A stretch of 64,000 nucleotides of DNA from Muscardinus avellanarius. Taxonomy: Eukaryota > Chordata > Mammalia > Rodentia > Gliridae. The DNA is taken from positions 27,420,554 to 27,484,553 of the forward strand of contig OY726569.1 of the NCBI GenBank assembly GCA_963383645.1, given 5' to 3'. This document shows, piece by piece, positions 1 through 11,620 of the stretch. Within the stretch, counting starts at the first letter, position 1. Each line of letters begins with the position of its first letter. The translations under genes were made by a program, and so were the position numbers. The notes under the pieces are model-generated. The model saw only the letters and a program-made list of their open reading frames with translations, did no database searches and was not told the DNA's origin.

Positions 1-171
1 ACTATAAGCTTTTAGAAGAAAATCTGGGTTATAAAACCTCACAACATTGAAATTGGAAGTGATTTCTTGGATATGATTTCAATTGCACAGGCAACAAAAG
101 GGTAAATAAACTCCCTAAAAAATAAAAAAAATATTGTATATCCAAAGACAATGTAAACAGAGTTAAAAGTA
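1..171 (+). mobile_element. Old L1 fragment (ORF2 3' part), sense
   Basis: Decayed L1 ORF2 C-terminal coding sequence; conceptual translation gives the KLLEENLG and FLGYDF type motifs typical of mammalian L1 ORF2. A diverged copy of the same segment occurs in reverse orientation at about 25,380-25,550. It is cut off by the window start and meets the younger, oppositely oriented L1 at about position 172. Confidence 0.6.
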
Positions 172-185
172 TGACCCATTTCTCC

Positions 186-3100
186 CTAACTCTCACATAT
201 TAGGGAAAGCATCTGATTTCTTATTTTTTGTGCCTGACTAATCTCACTTAGCATAATGTCCTCCAGTTCCATCCATTTCCCTGAAAATGATGTAATTGAG
301 TTTTTTTTGATGGCTGAGTAAAATTCCATTGTGTACATATCCCACAGTTTTGTAATCCATTCGTCTGTTGATGGACATCTTGGCTGGTTCCATAGTTTGG
401 CTATGGTGAATTGTGCAGCTATGAACATAGATACACATGGATTAGTTTGGTAGTTTGGTTTCTTTTCTTTTGGGTAGATACCCAACAGTGGTATTGCTGG
501 ATCAAATGGTAGATTTGTTCCCATTCTTCTGAGGATTCTCCATACTGTTTTCCAAAGTGGTTGCACTAATTTGCAATCCCACCAACAATGTCTTAGAGTT
601 CCCACTTCTCCACATCCTCGCCAGCATCTGTTGTTGTTCGTGTTTTGAATGATGGCCATTCTAGTTGGAGTTAGGTGAAATCTCAGGGTAGTTTTGATTT
701 GCATCTCTCTGATTGCCAGTGATGTTGAGCATTTTTTCATGCATTTATTGGCCATTTGAATTTCTTCTTTTGTGAAGTGTCTATTTAGTTCATTTGCCCA
801 TTTTGTTATTGGATGTTTTGTTTTCTTAGTGTTGAGTTTCTTGAGTTCTCTGTATATTCTAGATATTAGTCCTCTATCAGTGGTGTAGGTGGCAAAAATC
901 TTCTCCCATTCTGTTGGCTCTCGATTGAGATTCTTGATAGTTTCCTTTGCTGAACAGAAGCTCTTCAGTTTCATGCAATCCCATGTATTGATTCTCCTTT
1001 TAATTTGCTGTGCCTTTGGGGTCTTGTTGAGGAAATGTTTGTCTGTGCCTATGTGTTGTAGTGTTGGACCTATGCCCTCTTCAAGGAGCTTCAAAGTCTC
1101 TGGTTTAATTTCCAAGTCTTTGATCCATCGTGAGTTGACTTTTGTACAGGGTGAAAAAGTGGGATTAACATCCAATTTTCTGCATATGGTTAACCAGTTT
1201 TGCCAACACCATTTGTTGAAGAGGCTATCTTTTTTCCAGTGTATGTTTTTGGCCTCTTTGTCAAAAATCAATTGGCTGAAAGTGTGTGGACTTGTTTCTG
1301 GGTCTTCTATTCTGCTCCACTGGTCTATATATCTGTTCTTTTGCCAGTACCATGCTGTTTTTATTACAATGGCTTTGTAGTATAGTTTAAAGTCAGGTAT
1401 TGTGATTCCTCCTGCATGGTTTTTGTTGCTGAGAACTACCTTGGCTATTCTGGGCTTTTTGTTATTCCAGATAAATTTAAGGACTGATTTTTCTATGTCT
1501 GTGAGGAATGATCTTGGTAGTTTAATGGGCATTGCATTAAATCTGTAGATCACTTTTGGGAGGATGGCCATTTTAATGATATTTATTCTGCCAATCCATG
1601 AACATGGAAGGTCTTTCCATCTTCTAAGATCTTCTTCGATTTCTTTTTTCAGTGTTTTATAATTTTCTTTGTAGAGATCTTTTACCTCCTTGGTCAAGTT
1701 TATTCCTAGGTATTTTATTTTTTTGTGGGAGATCCTGAGTGGAAGTGTTTTCTGAATTTCTTTTTCAGTGGATTTATGGTTGGTGTACAGGAAAGCTTCT
1801 GATTTTTTAAGATTGATTTTGTATCCAGATACTTTGCTGAATTTGTTGATCAGTTCTATAAGCCTTTTGGTTGAGTTTGTTGGGTTTTCTAAATATAGTA
1901 TCATGTCATCTGCAAATAGTGAAAGCTTAAGTTCTTCTTTTCCTATTTGTACTCCTTTGATTTCCTTTTCTTGCCTTATTGCTCTGGCTAGAGTCTCTAG
2001 TACTATATTGAAGAGAAGTGGTGATAGTGGACATCCTTGTCTCGTTCCAGTTTTTAGGGGGAATTCTTGAAGTTTTTCCCCATTTAATATGATGTTGGCA
2101 GTGGGCTTATTGTAGATTGCCTTAATAATGTTGAGATATGTTCCTTCTATTCCAATTCTCTGCAGTGTTTTTATCATAAATGGATGTTGAATTTTATCAA
2201 ATGCTTTTTCAGCATCTATTGAGATGATCATGTGGTTTTTGTCTTTGATTCTGTTTATATGATGAATTACATGGATTGATTTTCGTATATTGAACCAGCC
2301 TTGCATCCCTGGGATGAACCCTACCTGGTCATGGTGAATGATTTTCTTGATGTGGTTTTGAATGCGTGTTGCTAGTATTTTGTTTAATAGTTTTGCATCC
2401 AAGTTCATCAGAGATATAGGCCTGTAGTTTTCCTTCCTTGAACTGTCTTTATTCGGTTTGGGTATTAGTGTGATGTTGGCTTCATAGAATGTATTTGGGA
2501 GAGTCCCGGTTTTTTCTATTTCCCGAAATAGTTTGAGTAGTATTGGGATTAGTTCTCCTATAAAGGTTTTATAGAATTCACTTGGGAAACCATCTGGTCC
2601 TGGGCTTTTCTTTGATGGTAAACTCTTTATTGCTATTTCAATCTCTTTGATTGTTATTGGTTGGTTTAAGTGTTCTATATCTTCTTGACTCAGTTTAGGA
2701 AGGTTGTATTTATCTAGGAAGTTGTCGATTTCCTCCAGATTTTCCATTTTGTTGGAGTATAGTTTTTCAAAGTAGTTTCTGATAATCCTCTGGATTTCTA
2801 CGCTGTCAGTAGTAATGTCTCCTTTTTCATCCCTTATCTTCATAATTTGGGTTGATTCTCTCTTTTTCTTAGTTAGGTTGGCTAGTGGTTTATCAATCTT
2901 GTTAATTTTTTCAAGAAACCAGCTTTTGGTTTTGTTGATTTTCTGTATTGTTTTTTTATTCTCTATTTCGTTAATTTCTGCTCTAATTTTAATAATTTCC
3001 CGACTTCTGCTGGCTTTGGGGTTCAATTGTTCCTGCTTTTCAAGGGCTTTGAGGTGTGTCATAAGGCTATTTATTTGAGAATTTTCTGTTTTTCTTATGT

Positions 3101-4013
3101 GAGCACTCAGTGCTATAAATTTTCCTCTTAATACTGCCTTCAAAGTGTCCCAGAGGTTTTGATATGTTGTTTCTTTATTTTCATTTGTTTCTAGAAATTT
3201 CTTGATTTCACCTCTTACATCTTCTATGACCCATTCTTCATTCAGAAGTGTGGTGTTCAGTCTCCACATGTTTATGTTGTTTCTCTGGGTCTTCTTATAG
3301 TTGATTTCTAGTTTCATTCCATTATGGTCTGAAATGACACAGGGAAGTATGTAACATTTTTTAAATTTGCTAGTGCTCATTTTGTGTCCCAGGATGTGAT
3401 CTATTTTGGAGAAGGTTCCATGAGCAGCTGAGAAAAATGTAAACTCTGCTGTAGTTGGGTGAAATATTCTATATGTGTCCAACAGGTCCATTTGGTTAAT
3501 GGTGTTCTTTAGTTCTGAGACATCTTTACTGACCCTTTGTCTGGACGATCGGTCTAGTATTGTGAGAGGTGTGTTGAAGTCTCCCAGTATTATTGTGTTG
3601 GGATTTATGTGTGACTTCATATCACAGAGAGTTTGATTTATGAAAGTAGCTGCCCCTATGTTTGGGGCATAGATGTTGATTATTGTTATTTCCTCTTGCT
3701 GGACTATTCCTTTTACCAGTAAGATGTGACCTTCTTTGTCTCTTCTAATAAGTTTGGGTTTGAAGTCTAACTTGTCTGATATCATAGTTGCTAATCCTGC
3801 TTGTCTTCGAGTGCCATTAGCATGGATTACCTTGCTCCAGCCCTTTACCTTGAGTTTGTTCCTATCTTTACTTGTAAGGTGTGTTTCTTGTAAGCAGCAG
3901 ATGGATGGATTCTGGCTTTTAATCCATTTTGCCACTTTATGTCTTTTTATTGGGGAGTTGAGGCCGTTTACATTCAGTGTGATTATAGAGAGAAAATTTT
4001 TAATTCCCAACAT
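186..4013 (-). CDS. L1 ORF2p: endonuclease-reverse transcriptase
   Basis: 1275 codons without interruption, the usual length for mammalian L1 ORF2. N-terminal APE-type endonuclease: NVNGL at about residue 14, QETHL near 43, GDFNTP near 145 and SDHNGM near 230 supply the catalytic Asn, Glu, Asp and His. The central reverse transcriptase has the FADDM catalytic box and the upstream [13 protein letters not shown] block. The C-terminal Cys-rich segment reads [18 protein letters not shown]. The family nicks target DNA at TT/AAAA-like sites and primes reverse transcription there, mainly on its own mRNA, and it also mobilises SINEs and processed gene copies such as those in this window. All key residues are present, so the protein could be active. 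The element lacks a 3' UTR, which makes its own mobility doubtful. Confidence 0.93.
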   Translation of the reverse strand: MLGIKNFLSIITLNVNGLNSPIKRHKVAKWIKSQNPSICCLQETHLTSKDRNKLKVKGWSKVIHANGTRRQAGLATMISDKLDFKPKLIRRDKEGHILLVKGIVQQEEITIINIYAPNIGAATFINQTLCDMKSHINPNTIILGDFNTPLTILDRSSRQRVSKDVSELKNTINQMDLLDTYRIFHPTTAEFTFFSAAHGTFSKIDHILGHKMSTSKFKKCYILPCVISDHNGMKLEINYKKTQRNNINMWRLNTTLLNEEWVIEDVRGEIKKFLETNENKETTYQNLWDTLKAVLRGKFIALSAHIRKTENSQINSLMTHLKALEKQEQLNPKASRSREIIKIRAEINEIENKKTIQKINKTKSWFLEKINKIDKPLANLTKKKRESTQIMKIRDEKGDITTDSVEIQRIIRNYFEKLYSNKMENLEEIDNFLDKYNLPKLSQEDIEHLNQPITIKEIEIAIKSLPSKKSPGPDGFPSEFYKTFIGELIPILLKLFREIEKTGTLPNTFYEANITLIPKPNKDSSRKENYRPISLMNLDAKLLNKILATRIQNHIKKIIHHDQVGFIPGMQGWFNIRKSIHVIHHINRIKDKNHMIISIDAEKAFDKIQHPFMIKTLQRIGIEGTYLNIIKAIYNKPTANIILNGEKLQEFPLKTGTRQGCPLSPLLFNIVLETLARAIRQEKEIKGVQIGKEELKLSLFADDMILYLENPTNSTKRLIELINKFSKVSGYKINLKKSEAFLYTNHKSTEKEIQKTLPLRISHKKIKYLGINLTKEVKDLYKENYKTLKKEIEEDLRRWKDLPCSWIGRINIIKMAILPKVIYRFNAMPIKLPRSFLTDIEKSVLKFIWNNKKPRIAKVVLSNKNHAGGITIPDFKLYYKAIVIKTAWYWQKNRYIDQWSRIEDPETSPHTFSQLIFDKEAKNIHWKKDSLFNKWCWQNWLTICRKLDVNPTFSPCTKVNSRWIKDLEIKPETLKLLEEGIGPTLQHIGTDKHFLNKTPKAQQIKRRINTWDCMKLKSFCSAKETIKNLNREPTEWEKIFATYTTDRGLISRIYRELKKLNTKKTKHPITKWANELNRHFTKEEIQMANKCMKKCSTSLAIREMQIKTTLRFHLTPTRMAIIQNTNNNRCWRGCGEVGTLRHCWWDCKLVQPLWKTVWRILRRMGTNLPFDPAIPLLGIYPKEKKPNYQTNPCVSMFIAAQFTIAKLWNQPRCPSTDEWITKLWDMYTMEFYSAIKKNSITSFSGKWMELEDIMLSEISQAQKIRNQMLSLICES

Positions 4014-4058
4014 GTTAAGATCTTATTTCTGTTTAAGATACTGTTTATTCTTCTTTGC

Positions 4059-4976
4059 TTAGTTGTCAGCTGGATGGGAATTCTTGTTTCTTTGGTTCTG
4101 GCGTGTATTACCCATTTCCTCTTTGCAGTTAATCTCCTTGAGTATTTTCTCTAGCGCTGGTTTTGAAGACATAAATTCCTTCAGTTGCTGTTTGTCATGG
4201 AAGCTTCTTATTTCCCCATCTAATTTGATGGATAGTTTTGCTGGGTAGGAAATTTTTGGCTGGAAGTTGTTTTCTTTCAGAGTTTGGAATATGTTACTCC
4301 AAGCCCTTCTGGCTTTCATAACTTGGTTTGGGAAGTCTGGAGTGATTCTAATTGGTTTGCCTCTGAATGTCACGTGGCCTTTTGTTTTTGTTGCCTTTAA
4401 GATTCTCTCCTTGGCTTCCACATTAGTCATTTTGACAATTATGTGGCGTGGGGATCCTCTTCTCTGATCCTGTCTAAAGGGAGTTCTATAAGTTTCCTGG
4501 ACCTGTGTATCGACCTCTTGCTCTATGTCTGGAAAATTTTCTGCTATTACTTCCTTGAAGAGATTGTTGATCCCTTTGGTTTCACCTTCTTTTCCCTCCT
4601 CTATTCCAATTATTCTTAGGTTAGCTCTCTTGAAATGGGCCCATATTTCTTCAATGTCAGATTCCTGCTGTCGGGTTTTTTTTTCTAAATTAGAAACTAT
4701 GCGTTCATTTTTAGAATGATCATCTTCAAGAAGCGAGATTCTATTCTCCATGTGGTCTAATCTGTTGTTTATACTTTGAATTGAGGCCTTTACTTCATTA
4801 ATTGCATCCTTTATCTCTTTTTGACTCTCTCTAAATTCTTTTCGAAAGTCCTCTATTATTTCTAAAGTTATTTTCCTAATTTGATCTTCTAGAGATCTTT
4901 GGGTTTCTGTGTTATCGGATTCTGATGTTGTGGGGTTGTTGGCATTCACTGCTCCATTGTTATTTCTCTTTCCCAT
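4059..4976 (-). CDS. L1 ORF1p: RNA-binding trimeric chaperone
   Basis: 305 codons, uninterrupted. The N-terminal third is a heptad-rich coiled coil (roughly residues 30-110, ending EKKTRQQESDIEEIWAHF). An RRM-type domain with NLRIIGIEEGKEGE follows near residue 120. The C-terminal domain has RGSPRHIIVKM and YPAKLSI, equivalent to the conserved RNA-binding face. In the family this trimer coats L1 RNA and forms the cytoplasmic RNP with ORF2p. A related, truncated copy lies on the + strand at 24.4-25.2 kb. Confidence 0.92.
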   Translation of the reverse strand: MGKRNNNGAVNANNPTTSESDNTETQRSLEDQIRKITLEIIEDFRKEFRESQKEIKDAINEVKASIQSINNRLDHMENRISLLEDDHSKNERIVSNLEKKTRQQESDIEEIWAHFKRANLRIIGIEEGKEGETKGINNLFKEVIAENFPDIEQEVDTQVQETYRTPFRQDQRRGSPRHIIVKMTNVEAKERILKATKTKGHVTFRGKPIRITPDFPNQVMKARRAWSNIFQTLKENNFQPKISYPAKLSIKLDGEIRSFHDKQQLKEFMSSKPALEKILKEINCKEEMGNTRQNQRNKNSHPADN

Positions 4977-6458
4977 GATTTTGGAAATTTGTGCCTTCTC
5001 TGGGTTCTTCCCTGAGTCACTACAAGTTCACTTAAGATGCTCTGGATCTCGTGTCTGTGGTATCTCTGTCACCACTACTCCTTAACTGGGTTGTATCACA
5101 AAGTCTCAGACCCAGGGAGTCAATTAAGGCTGCTTAGACCGTGGGGAGTGCCAAGTTGGGCGTTCTCCAGTGGGGAGTTGTGACTATGGTATGATATCTC
5201 TGCCACTGCCACTCCCCCACTGGGCTGCACTGCTAAAATCTCCGACCCAGGGAGACTATCTGCGCGAGTCCCTGGGAGTGCAGAACTGGGATTTCTCCCC
5301 TAGGGGCCGCAATTTGACTCACGGTTATTGAGTGCGCTGATGGAGCTGTAATGAACTCGATGGATTCGCTGCTGCCGCCACTGGCAATTTGGCACCACTG
5401 CCACGCCCTCGGCCGTGATATGGCGTATTTCTTCTCTGGTTTTGAACTCCGCTCTGAGTCCTTGCCAGTCGTGCTGTGCCCGGCCCTTGGGAGTTTTAGA
5501 TGTTCCCTGCACCAACAAAACTGCTGACTGCCGCCCGGCTGTTCAGCACCTGCTCACCTCGGCTCGCTGTCCACCCCTCCTCTCAGGCGCCTGGTGGCTG
5601 GTTGAGTGGATTGGTCTAGGGTCGTCAGGTGAACTCACCGCTGCCGCCAGCAGTAAGACACTGCTTCTGCGTCCTAGGCCGCGAGGCCAAAGTACCTCCT
5701 CTCTGGATTTGAGCTCTGTTTTGAGTCTCCCTCCTCTCTGGATTCTGGTGCTGCTAGGGGAGATGTAGGCCGCGCCGCTCCGGCCGCTCTGCGCCGCGGC
5801 TCTGGCTGCTCTGCACCGCGGGTCTGGCCACTCCGGCCGCTCCGGCCGTTCCGCGACGCGACTCTGGCTGCTCCGGCTGTTCTGGCCACTCCGCTCCGGC
5901 TGTTCTGGCCGCTCTGCTCGGCTGCTCTGGCCGCTCAGCTCAGCTGTTCTGGCCGCTCCGCTCCGACTGCTCCAGCCGCTCTACTCCGCGGCTCCGGCCA
6001 CTCCGCGCCGCCGCTCCAGCCAATCCGGGCTGCGGCTCTGGCTGCTCCGGCTGTTCTGGCCACTCCGCTTGGCTGTTCTGGCCGCTCCGCTTGGCTGTTC
6101 TGGCCGCTCTGCTCGGCTGCTCTGAACCGTGGCTTCGGCTGCTCTGCACCGCGGGTCTGGTCACTCCAGCCGCTCTGGCGGTTCCACTACGCGGCAGGCC
6201 GCTCCACTCTGCGGCTCCCCCCAATCCGCGCTGCGGCTCTGGCCGCTCCGCGCCGCGCGGGCGCAGCACTTCGGGCTGGTTTTTCTCTGGTGTCTTGTTT
6301 TTCCAGCCCTTTTTCTCTGTCCCTTGTAGTTACCGTTTTTATTTTTTTGCTGGTGGTGTTTTCTGGCTCTGAAAGGCGCTGGTTTTGTGGTAGTAGAGTT
6401 GGATTGTTAGCAGGACTTGTAAGTGCCGCTTTCCTCCGTCGCCATCTTCCCGGAAGTC
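4977..6458 (-). promoter_or_regulatory. L1 5' UTR / internal promoter with GC-rich degenerate repeats
   Basis: GC-rich leader upstream of ORF1. From about 5,770 to 6,270 it is built of degenerate short units around 'ctgctctggccgctccg' repeated dozens of times, with high CpG. The 5' terminus has the YY1-type AAGATGGCG. By analogy with other mammalian L1s this is the sense promoter. Confidence 0.75.
5770..6270. repeat. CpG-rich degenerate tandem repeat inside the L1 5' UTR
   Basis: Imperfect units of roughly 15-25 bp sharing 'ggccgctccg' / 'ggctgttctggcc'. Any open frames across it are low-complexity (Arg/Ala/Gly/Pro or Ser-rich) and I do not read them as genes. Confidence 0.7.
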
Positions 6459-6869
6459 CTAACTAGTCTTTTTTCGAGGCATTTTCTTCTCCCAGTTTTC
6501 AATATAAAACTTATGCTTTTACAAAACAGGGAGTTGAGGACAAAAGAAGGTAGTATGGAAAGTGACTGAGTGGTTCATAATTTTAGATCCGTCATTCTCA
6601 ATTCTAGCTCTGCTGGAACTACGTAGTAATATTTTAGACCATGAACTTCTTTATTTCTTGTTTCCTTATCTGAATGAAGTTATAAATACCTATGCTGAAT
6701 TTTTTAAAAATTAATTAAAAGACCCAGAACTACGAATTCATATACTTCCAACACTGCTCCCAAGTACAACAAACCTCATGCCTTCTGAATCCTACCAACT
6801 CCAAGAGACCAGAAAGCACTTATATTTTTATATATAAAGGATCACCGTACAACTCCCGTGTCCCCCAAT
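6459..6869. other. AT-rich intergenic DNA, nothing recognised
   Basis: No reading frame, repeat family or V-gene remnant could be identified. The older L1 seen at 1-171 does not obviously resume here. Confidence 0.5.
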
Positions 6870-7400
6870 CAAAACCCACACTTCCCGGCGTCCACAAAGG
6901 CCCGCCACAGCGAAGGCGCACACACAGAGCACACACACACAGAGCCCACTAAGCTTTTCTCCCGGGACACGCAGGTCCCCACACAATCTTTATTGGAAGC
7001 TCCTCCGGGTCTGCGGGCGCCGCCTGCCGCGGGGCAGCGCTGGACGCCGCCGGCCACTCTGAGCAGCACCAGGAGGAAGCACGGGCAGGACTCGGGCTTG
7101 CAGGGGCCCAGCGGCCATTACCTCTGAGCCTGGAGCACCTGCTCCTGGCGCCCATTGAGCCGCGGGCGTTGGTACCCGCCCTGCGCTCACGCGCCTGCGC
7201 GTCGCCCACGTGAGGCCGCAACGTAAACCAGGAGCCGTTGGAGCTGTGCGCGCATGCGCCAGCGTGATGGGGGGGGGGGCATAAGCATATGCGTGCGCAT
7301 GCGCGCGAGGAAAAGGTTGGCTCAGGAGGTCTTGCAAGACAGGGCCGGAGCGGCCTTGTGGGTGAGGCAGCGCATCCTCATGGATCTTCTGCGGCCTCCG
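6870..7400. promoter_or_regulatory. CpG-island-like patch with NRF1-type palindromes
   Basis: Sharp rise in GC and CpG in an otherwise AT-rich locus. It contains 'gcgcgcatgcgcc' near 7,250 and 'gtgcgcatgcgcgc' near 7,293, both close to the NRF1 consensus. On the minus strand there is a potential splice donor (cagag/gtaatgg, about 7,120-7,130) and an AATAAA near 6,990, so a short GC-rich transcript could be read leftwards. None of the small frames resembles a protein I know. Alternatives are a housekeeping-type (possibly bidirectional) promoter, or a retroposed or duplicated fragment of one. Confidence 0.45.
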
Positions 7401-8290
7401 GTCTTAATAATCACAATTATAGACAAGCCATCCTTGTAGTCCATACTACTTTCACTGAAACATTTCACACAGGTCCATCCTGAACACAGAGCTTTGACCC
7501 ACTTTAGACCATGATGTTTGATTTGTGCTCACAGATCCTTTCAGAAAACATTGTGTCTTTTTTTTCCTACTCCATCTGAAGCTTCCATTAAAGAACAGTT
7601 CTGGAAAGAATTTCAGGCCTGAAAAACACTCAAAATTTGTACCGACTCCAAACTGGCCACATTTACTGTAGTGAAAACATTTATTTAAAATGGACAGTTC
7701 TCCTAATAAATTCTAATTTGGAAATAATTATTTCAAAGTTTTTGTTATTCCTTTAATCTTTTAATCAAAACTTGGTCATTTAGACCAATTATAGTCATCA
7801 GAACAGGGATCGTGGGACCAAATTTACTTTCCACCTGATTGTAATACAATTACAGAATTTTGTAAGAATGGAGAGAAAAGTATATGATCAACTCACTTAG
7901 TTGGCTCTATAATAGTTTGCTAAGTTTTTTATATATCATATCTTCTTTCTGGAAATGTGATGGTTTAGTATTATTTCTTAAGCCACAGGATAACATGGAA
8001 GACCCCTCGCATTTTACACTGCCAAGGGTTTGTGTTCTATGGAGTGTCCAGCACAGACCTGCATCCTGCCATTCCTTTGTGATTGAGTGCAGAGCATCTG
8101 TCTCCTGATGCCGATAGTGCACGTTCAGAGACGCTGTTTTTTTTCTCAGCAATTACTGTTGGTCCAAAGCTTTTCTAGAGGAATGGCCAGAGAGCAGATT
8201 GCAAAAGACATTAGGTACTGCAAAAAGCAGTACCCCATGGTAGAGACAAGCATTAAGGAAATCTATACACAGTGTCCCAGGATCAGAGTA
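7401..8290. other. Intergenic, nothing recognised
   Basis: AT-rich DNA without a supported gene or repeat call. Confidence 0.5.
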
Positions 8291-8302
8291 AAGAGTTAGG
8301 AT

Positions 8303-8526
8303 TTTTTTCTTTTTTTTTTTTTTTTTTTGGTACTGGGGGTGGAACCCAGAGGCTCTCTATCTCTGGGTTATACCCCCAGACCCATTTCATATTTTATTTG
8401 GAAACAGGATCTCACTGAGTTGCTGAGAACCTCACTAAGTGGCTGAGGCTGGCTTTGAACCTGCGCAATGCTCCTGTCTCAGACTCCCAAGTGCAGGGAT
8501 TACAAGCGTGCGCCACCATGCCCAGC
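8303..8526 (-). mobile_element. B1-dID-type SINE
   Basis: Starts with a T-run (the A tail read backwards), then the ID-like tail (ggtggaacccagaggc), and ends with the 7SL-like head (gggattacaagcgtgcgcc). Flanked by near-identical target duplications 'aagagttaggattt' (8291-8304) and 'aagagttatgattt' (8527-8540). Confidence 0.85.
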
Positions 8527-8540
8527 AAGAGTTATGATTT

Positions 8541-11300
8541 AGATGAGTAGGTGACTCTAAATAGGGATTGAGAATTAGTGGCTAGAATTCTCACCTGTCT
8601 CAAAATGCAAACTCCATTCCATGCATAGGGAATTTCTAATATCTGGAGAAATCAGGGCTCAGGGAATCTTAAGGGTCTTTACCTTAGGTGAAGAGAAAAA
8701 GTTTTATCCCTTCTGTCCCCACATCTATTTCTAATCCCATTCACTCTAGAGGCTCAGAAGGGTATGACGGATATTCTTTATTTTATATCATGACATAAGC
8801 CTGCATACTGATCTGCAACTGTAGTGTTTGGGGGTAGAGCCCAGATTTATATTTGAGTCTTTTTACTGCAAGTGCACATTGGACAACTCAATACACTGAG
8901 AAATAAAAAGAAGGAATATATGGTTTGGGTCTTGCAGGCTACAGTCTTTGATGGGTTTTTCAGCAAAGGAGTTTGAAAAGGAATGTCTGCTCTAGCACGC
9001 AACAATGAACACATGTTGGAGACACGAGGACTGCTTCCAAGAGAATGATGTGCACACAGCAAGTGAATTCTCTGGCTGTCCTGAGACAATCATGTTTCAA
9101 ACAATTTATCTTCTGGCTTCCATAAAAAAAATCCTGGATTTATCTGAATATATGTCCTAATTTTTAATGAAGTGTAGCCTTTTTGAAATTCTTCAAGAAC
9201 CTACATCTACAGGAGGGATGCAGGGTAGGATGGGGGGGACTTAAACAAGGATTACTGATGAATAATGGAAGGAGTCATCTTTCAAAGCATTGTGCTGTGA
9301 GTCGGAGAAACTATTTTAAAATGGCCTAGAAGCACACACCAACTTGAATTCATTCAGGGGAGCTTGAAGTTCTTGCCTACCTACTAGAGATCTCCATGAA
9401 ATCTGCCACCCAGCCAGGCTGCCCTCTGCCCCTACCCCCACTGCAGAATGTCTTCCACATTTTATTCCTACTTACATTTAAACTTTTCCTAGCTTTAGAT
9501 GGACCCTGAGCATCTGCTTGATCTGGGTCAGTGTCCAGATCCTGCTCTTGACTTTTCTTACTGTGGAGGGTGTCAGACATCCGTGGCCAGTGTCCAAGTA
9601 TGTGGGGATGCCTTTAGAAGCAGGTCAGCCTGGAGGGAGGGTCAGGAGCTCCCTATCTGATTACCTGTCATCGCTTTAGTCCTTGGGAATTCAAATTTGG
9701 CACACTCCCTGTGAACAACTGATTAACCTGCAGAGAGAGAGAGATGAATTTCCCAAAGGATATATTATCTGAGGATGCCCAGGGCAGGCTTTTTAGAGGT
9801 GGATCAATATGCCTCAGGAGAAATATATTGGATCAGGAGAAAAGTTGGAAGCAGGTGAATTAATTCCTTATAGAATAGAGATGGGTAATTTTGACACTTT
9901 TTTGACAGTGGTGGGAGGGTGTCATGATGGTGGCCTGGGGAGAGTTCGAGAGGAAGGCTTGAGCCCTGGATATTTTCTTCAGATACTTGGTATCTGAAGC
10001 ATTCTGAGGTATTTGATGTGAGTATCCTAGATCTTAGAGGTGCAGTAGACAAAAAGGATCTAAACCAGGAAACTTCTCAGTGAGATTCTTCACGACTGCA
10101 TCTACAGTGAAATATTCTCTCTGTGAGTGCGTTTCGAGGGTCCTCCAACTGCCACATCCCAGACATCCTCATCTCCTTCCCACCAAAAAGGACTTCTCCT
10201 TCAGTCAAGGAAGTTGCTGCCTTTGATTCCACAGGGTTAGAGCAGCCAGGAGACTCAACCAACTTGAGCTACGGTCTCCCTGAGTTCTTGGGAATTGTTA
10301 CTACCCCAAAACTCCCCAGTGAGAGGTCTCCAGAGGTTCTTAGTCTTGTTCATTATCAATATTTTTTTAGAATGCAACTCAAGTTTTTTTAAATGATTAA
10401 TACAGTTTCTTTCATACTATACAACCGTAGGTGACAATATATTAGTCTAAGGCCAAAACCTGTTAATCTTAGAGAAAACCATGCTATACAACATTATCAA
10501 TACTTATACATAAGACCCATTTTCAATTTGTGGTACTATTAAAACTAAAAATTTTCCTGGAATTTACTGATGAATATGAAGTAGAAATCTTGTTTTAATC
10601 AGAAGAAATTTTTGTATGAGACACATAAGGCAATGACTGATCATAGGAGTAAGAGCAGATTTACATGAATCTTCAACTTCATTTAAAATTCCAGAGCGTC
10701 AATTTTGAGAAAATAAAAAAAATTACATTCAGAAAAATTTTTTAATTGTGTTCCTTGAGAAGATTTATCACAATAGAAATTTAATCTTACAATGAAAAAA
10801 GTATCCTTTTGATAAAAAATTAATTTAAAGGCCACAGGCTATACAAAGTTGTCAGAGAGAATAATTATATCTAAATATATTATAAATAAAGACAAAATGA
10901 TAGAGTGCATAATGAAATCTTTTTCTTTGTAGAAAAAAAATAATTTATTTCTGGTTTCAAGTCATCTAGTAAAATACAAAAAGGAATCAGCATAAAATAG
11001 CATAGCTCATCTTTTTCCATGCTACTAGGTAAATTCTATGACAGTATTCCTGCTCCCTAGATACTCTGCCAGAATTGGCAATGGACATAAAAGATAAAGG
11101 AACCTCATGGTTATGTGATAATTCTTTTGAGGTGTTGGTGCAGAGATGTTTACTATAAAACTATTCAGCCTTCCCTTCTTTTACATCAGCTGTCCAGAAG
11201 GCACAAAAGCTCAAGATACATAATTTAGCATCAAGATCAGTAAGACGATTGTCAATAGACTCCTTGGATCCCATACCAAACTTAAAAGGCAGTTGACCTT
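8541..11300. other. Intergenic, nothing recognised
   Basis: No V segment, RSS, long frame or confident repeat seen. Confidence 0.45.
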
Positions 11301-11304
11301 TCCC

Positions 11305-11620
11305 TAATATGCAGAAGCTAGAGACAAAATTGGTCAGAGGAGGGACTCTAGATAAAGAAAGAGATTCTTTAGATGAGCAAATAAGCCAACCTAACTGAAG
11401 GGTTGAGAGGGGGAAAGAAGGAAATTCCCTAATGCACATGATGTATTTTAAGAAACATATCAAAGTCAATCACTAAACCAAACATGAAAAAGGGAGGGTG
11501 AATGGGCGGGAATTGGGTAAGGGCTAATTGGGTGAAGTGTGCATGTATGCCTCTACCATTTTATACTACATTAAGATGTATGACTATAATGCACAAATAA
11601 AAATTAAAAAAATTTTTAAA
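11305..11620 (+). mobile_element. L1 3' end (ORF2 tail and 3' UTR)
   Basis: Shares 'ctttccctaatatg', then 'gagcaaataag', 'cctaactgaaggg' and the G-rich 'gggagggtgaatgggcggg' block with the other L1 3' ends at 26.1 and 60.7 kb. It ends in an A-rich tail (aataaaaattaaaaaaa). Confidence 0.7.

Larger units (their letters stand above)
172..6458 (-). mobile_element. Near full-length LINE-1, both ORFs open, 3' UTR missing
   Basis: An L1 on the minus strand with about 1.48 kb of 5' UTR (4977-6458), ORF1 (4976-4059), a 45-bp inter-ORF gap and ORF2 (4013-186). The extreme 5' end carries AAGATGGCG (complement of 6440-6448), the YY1 site that sits at the start of mammalian L1 5' UTRs, so this end looks full length. 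The 3' end is abnormal. Homology to other L1 3' ends in the window (e.g. 60,690 on) stops about 15-20 bp after the ORF2 stop, there is no poly(A), and the element abuts an older L1 in the opposite direction. Two open ORFs suggest a young insertion. Confidence 0.9.

Noticed and set aside
889..3078. Plus-strand frames inside the L1.
   Set aside because: They lie opposite ORF2 and show no independent similarity.
5674..6372. Several long open frames on both strands.
   Set aside because: Low-complexity translation of the GC-rich L1 5' UTR repeat.
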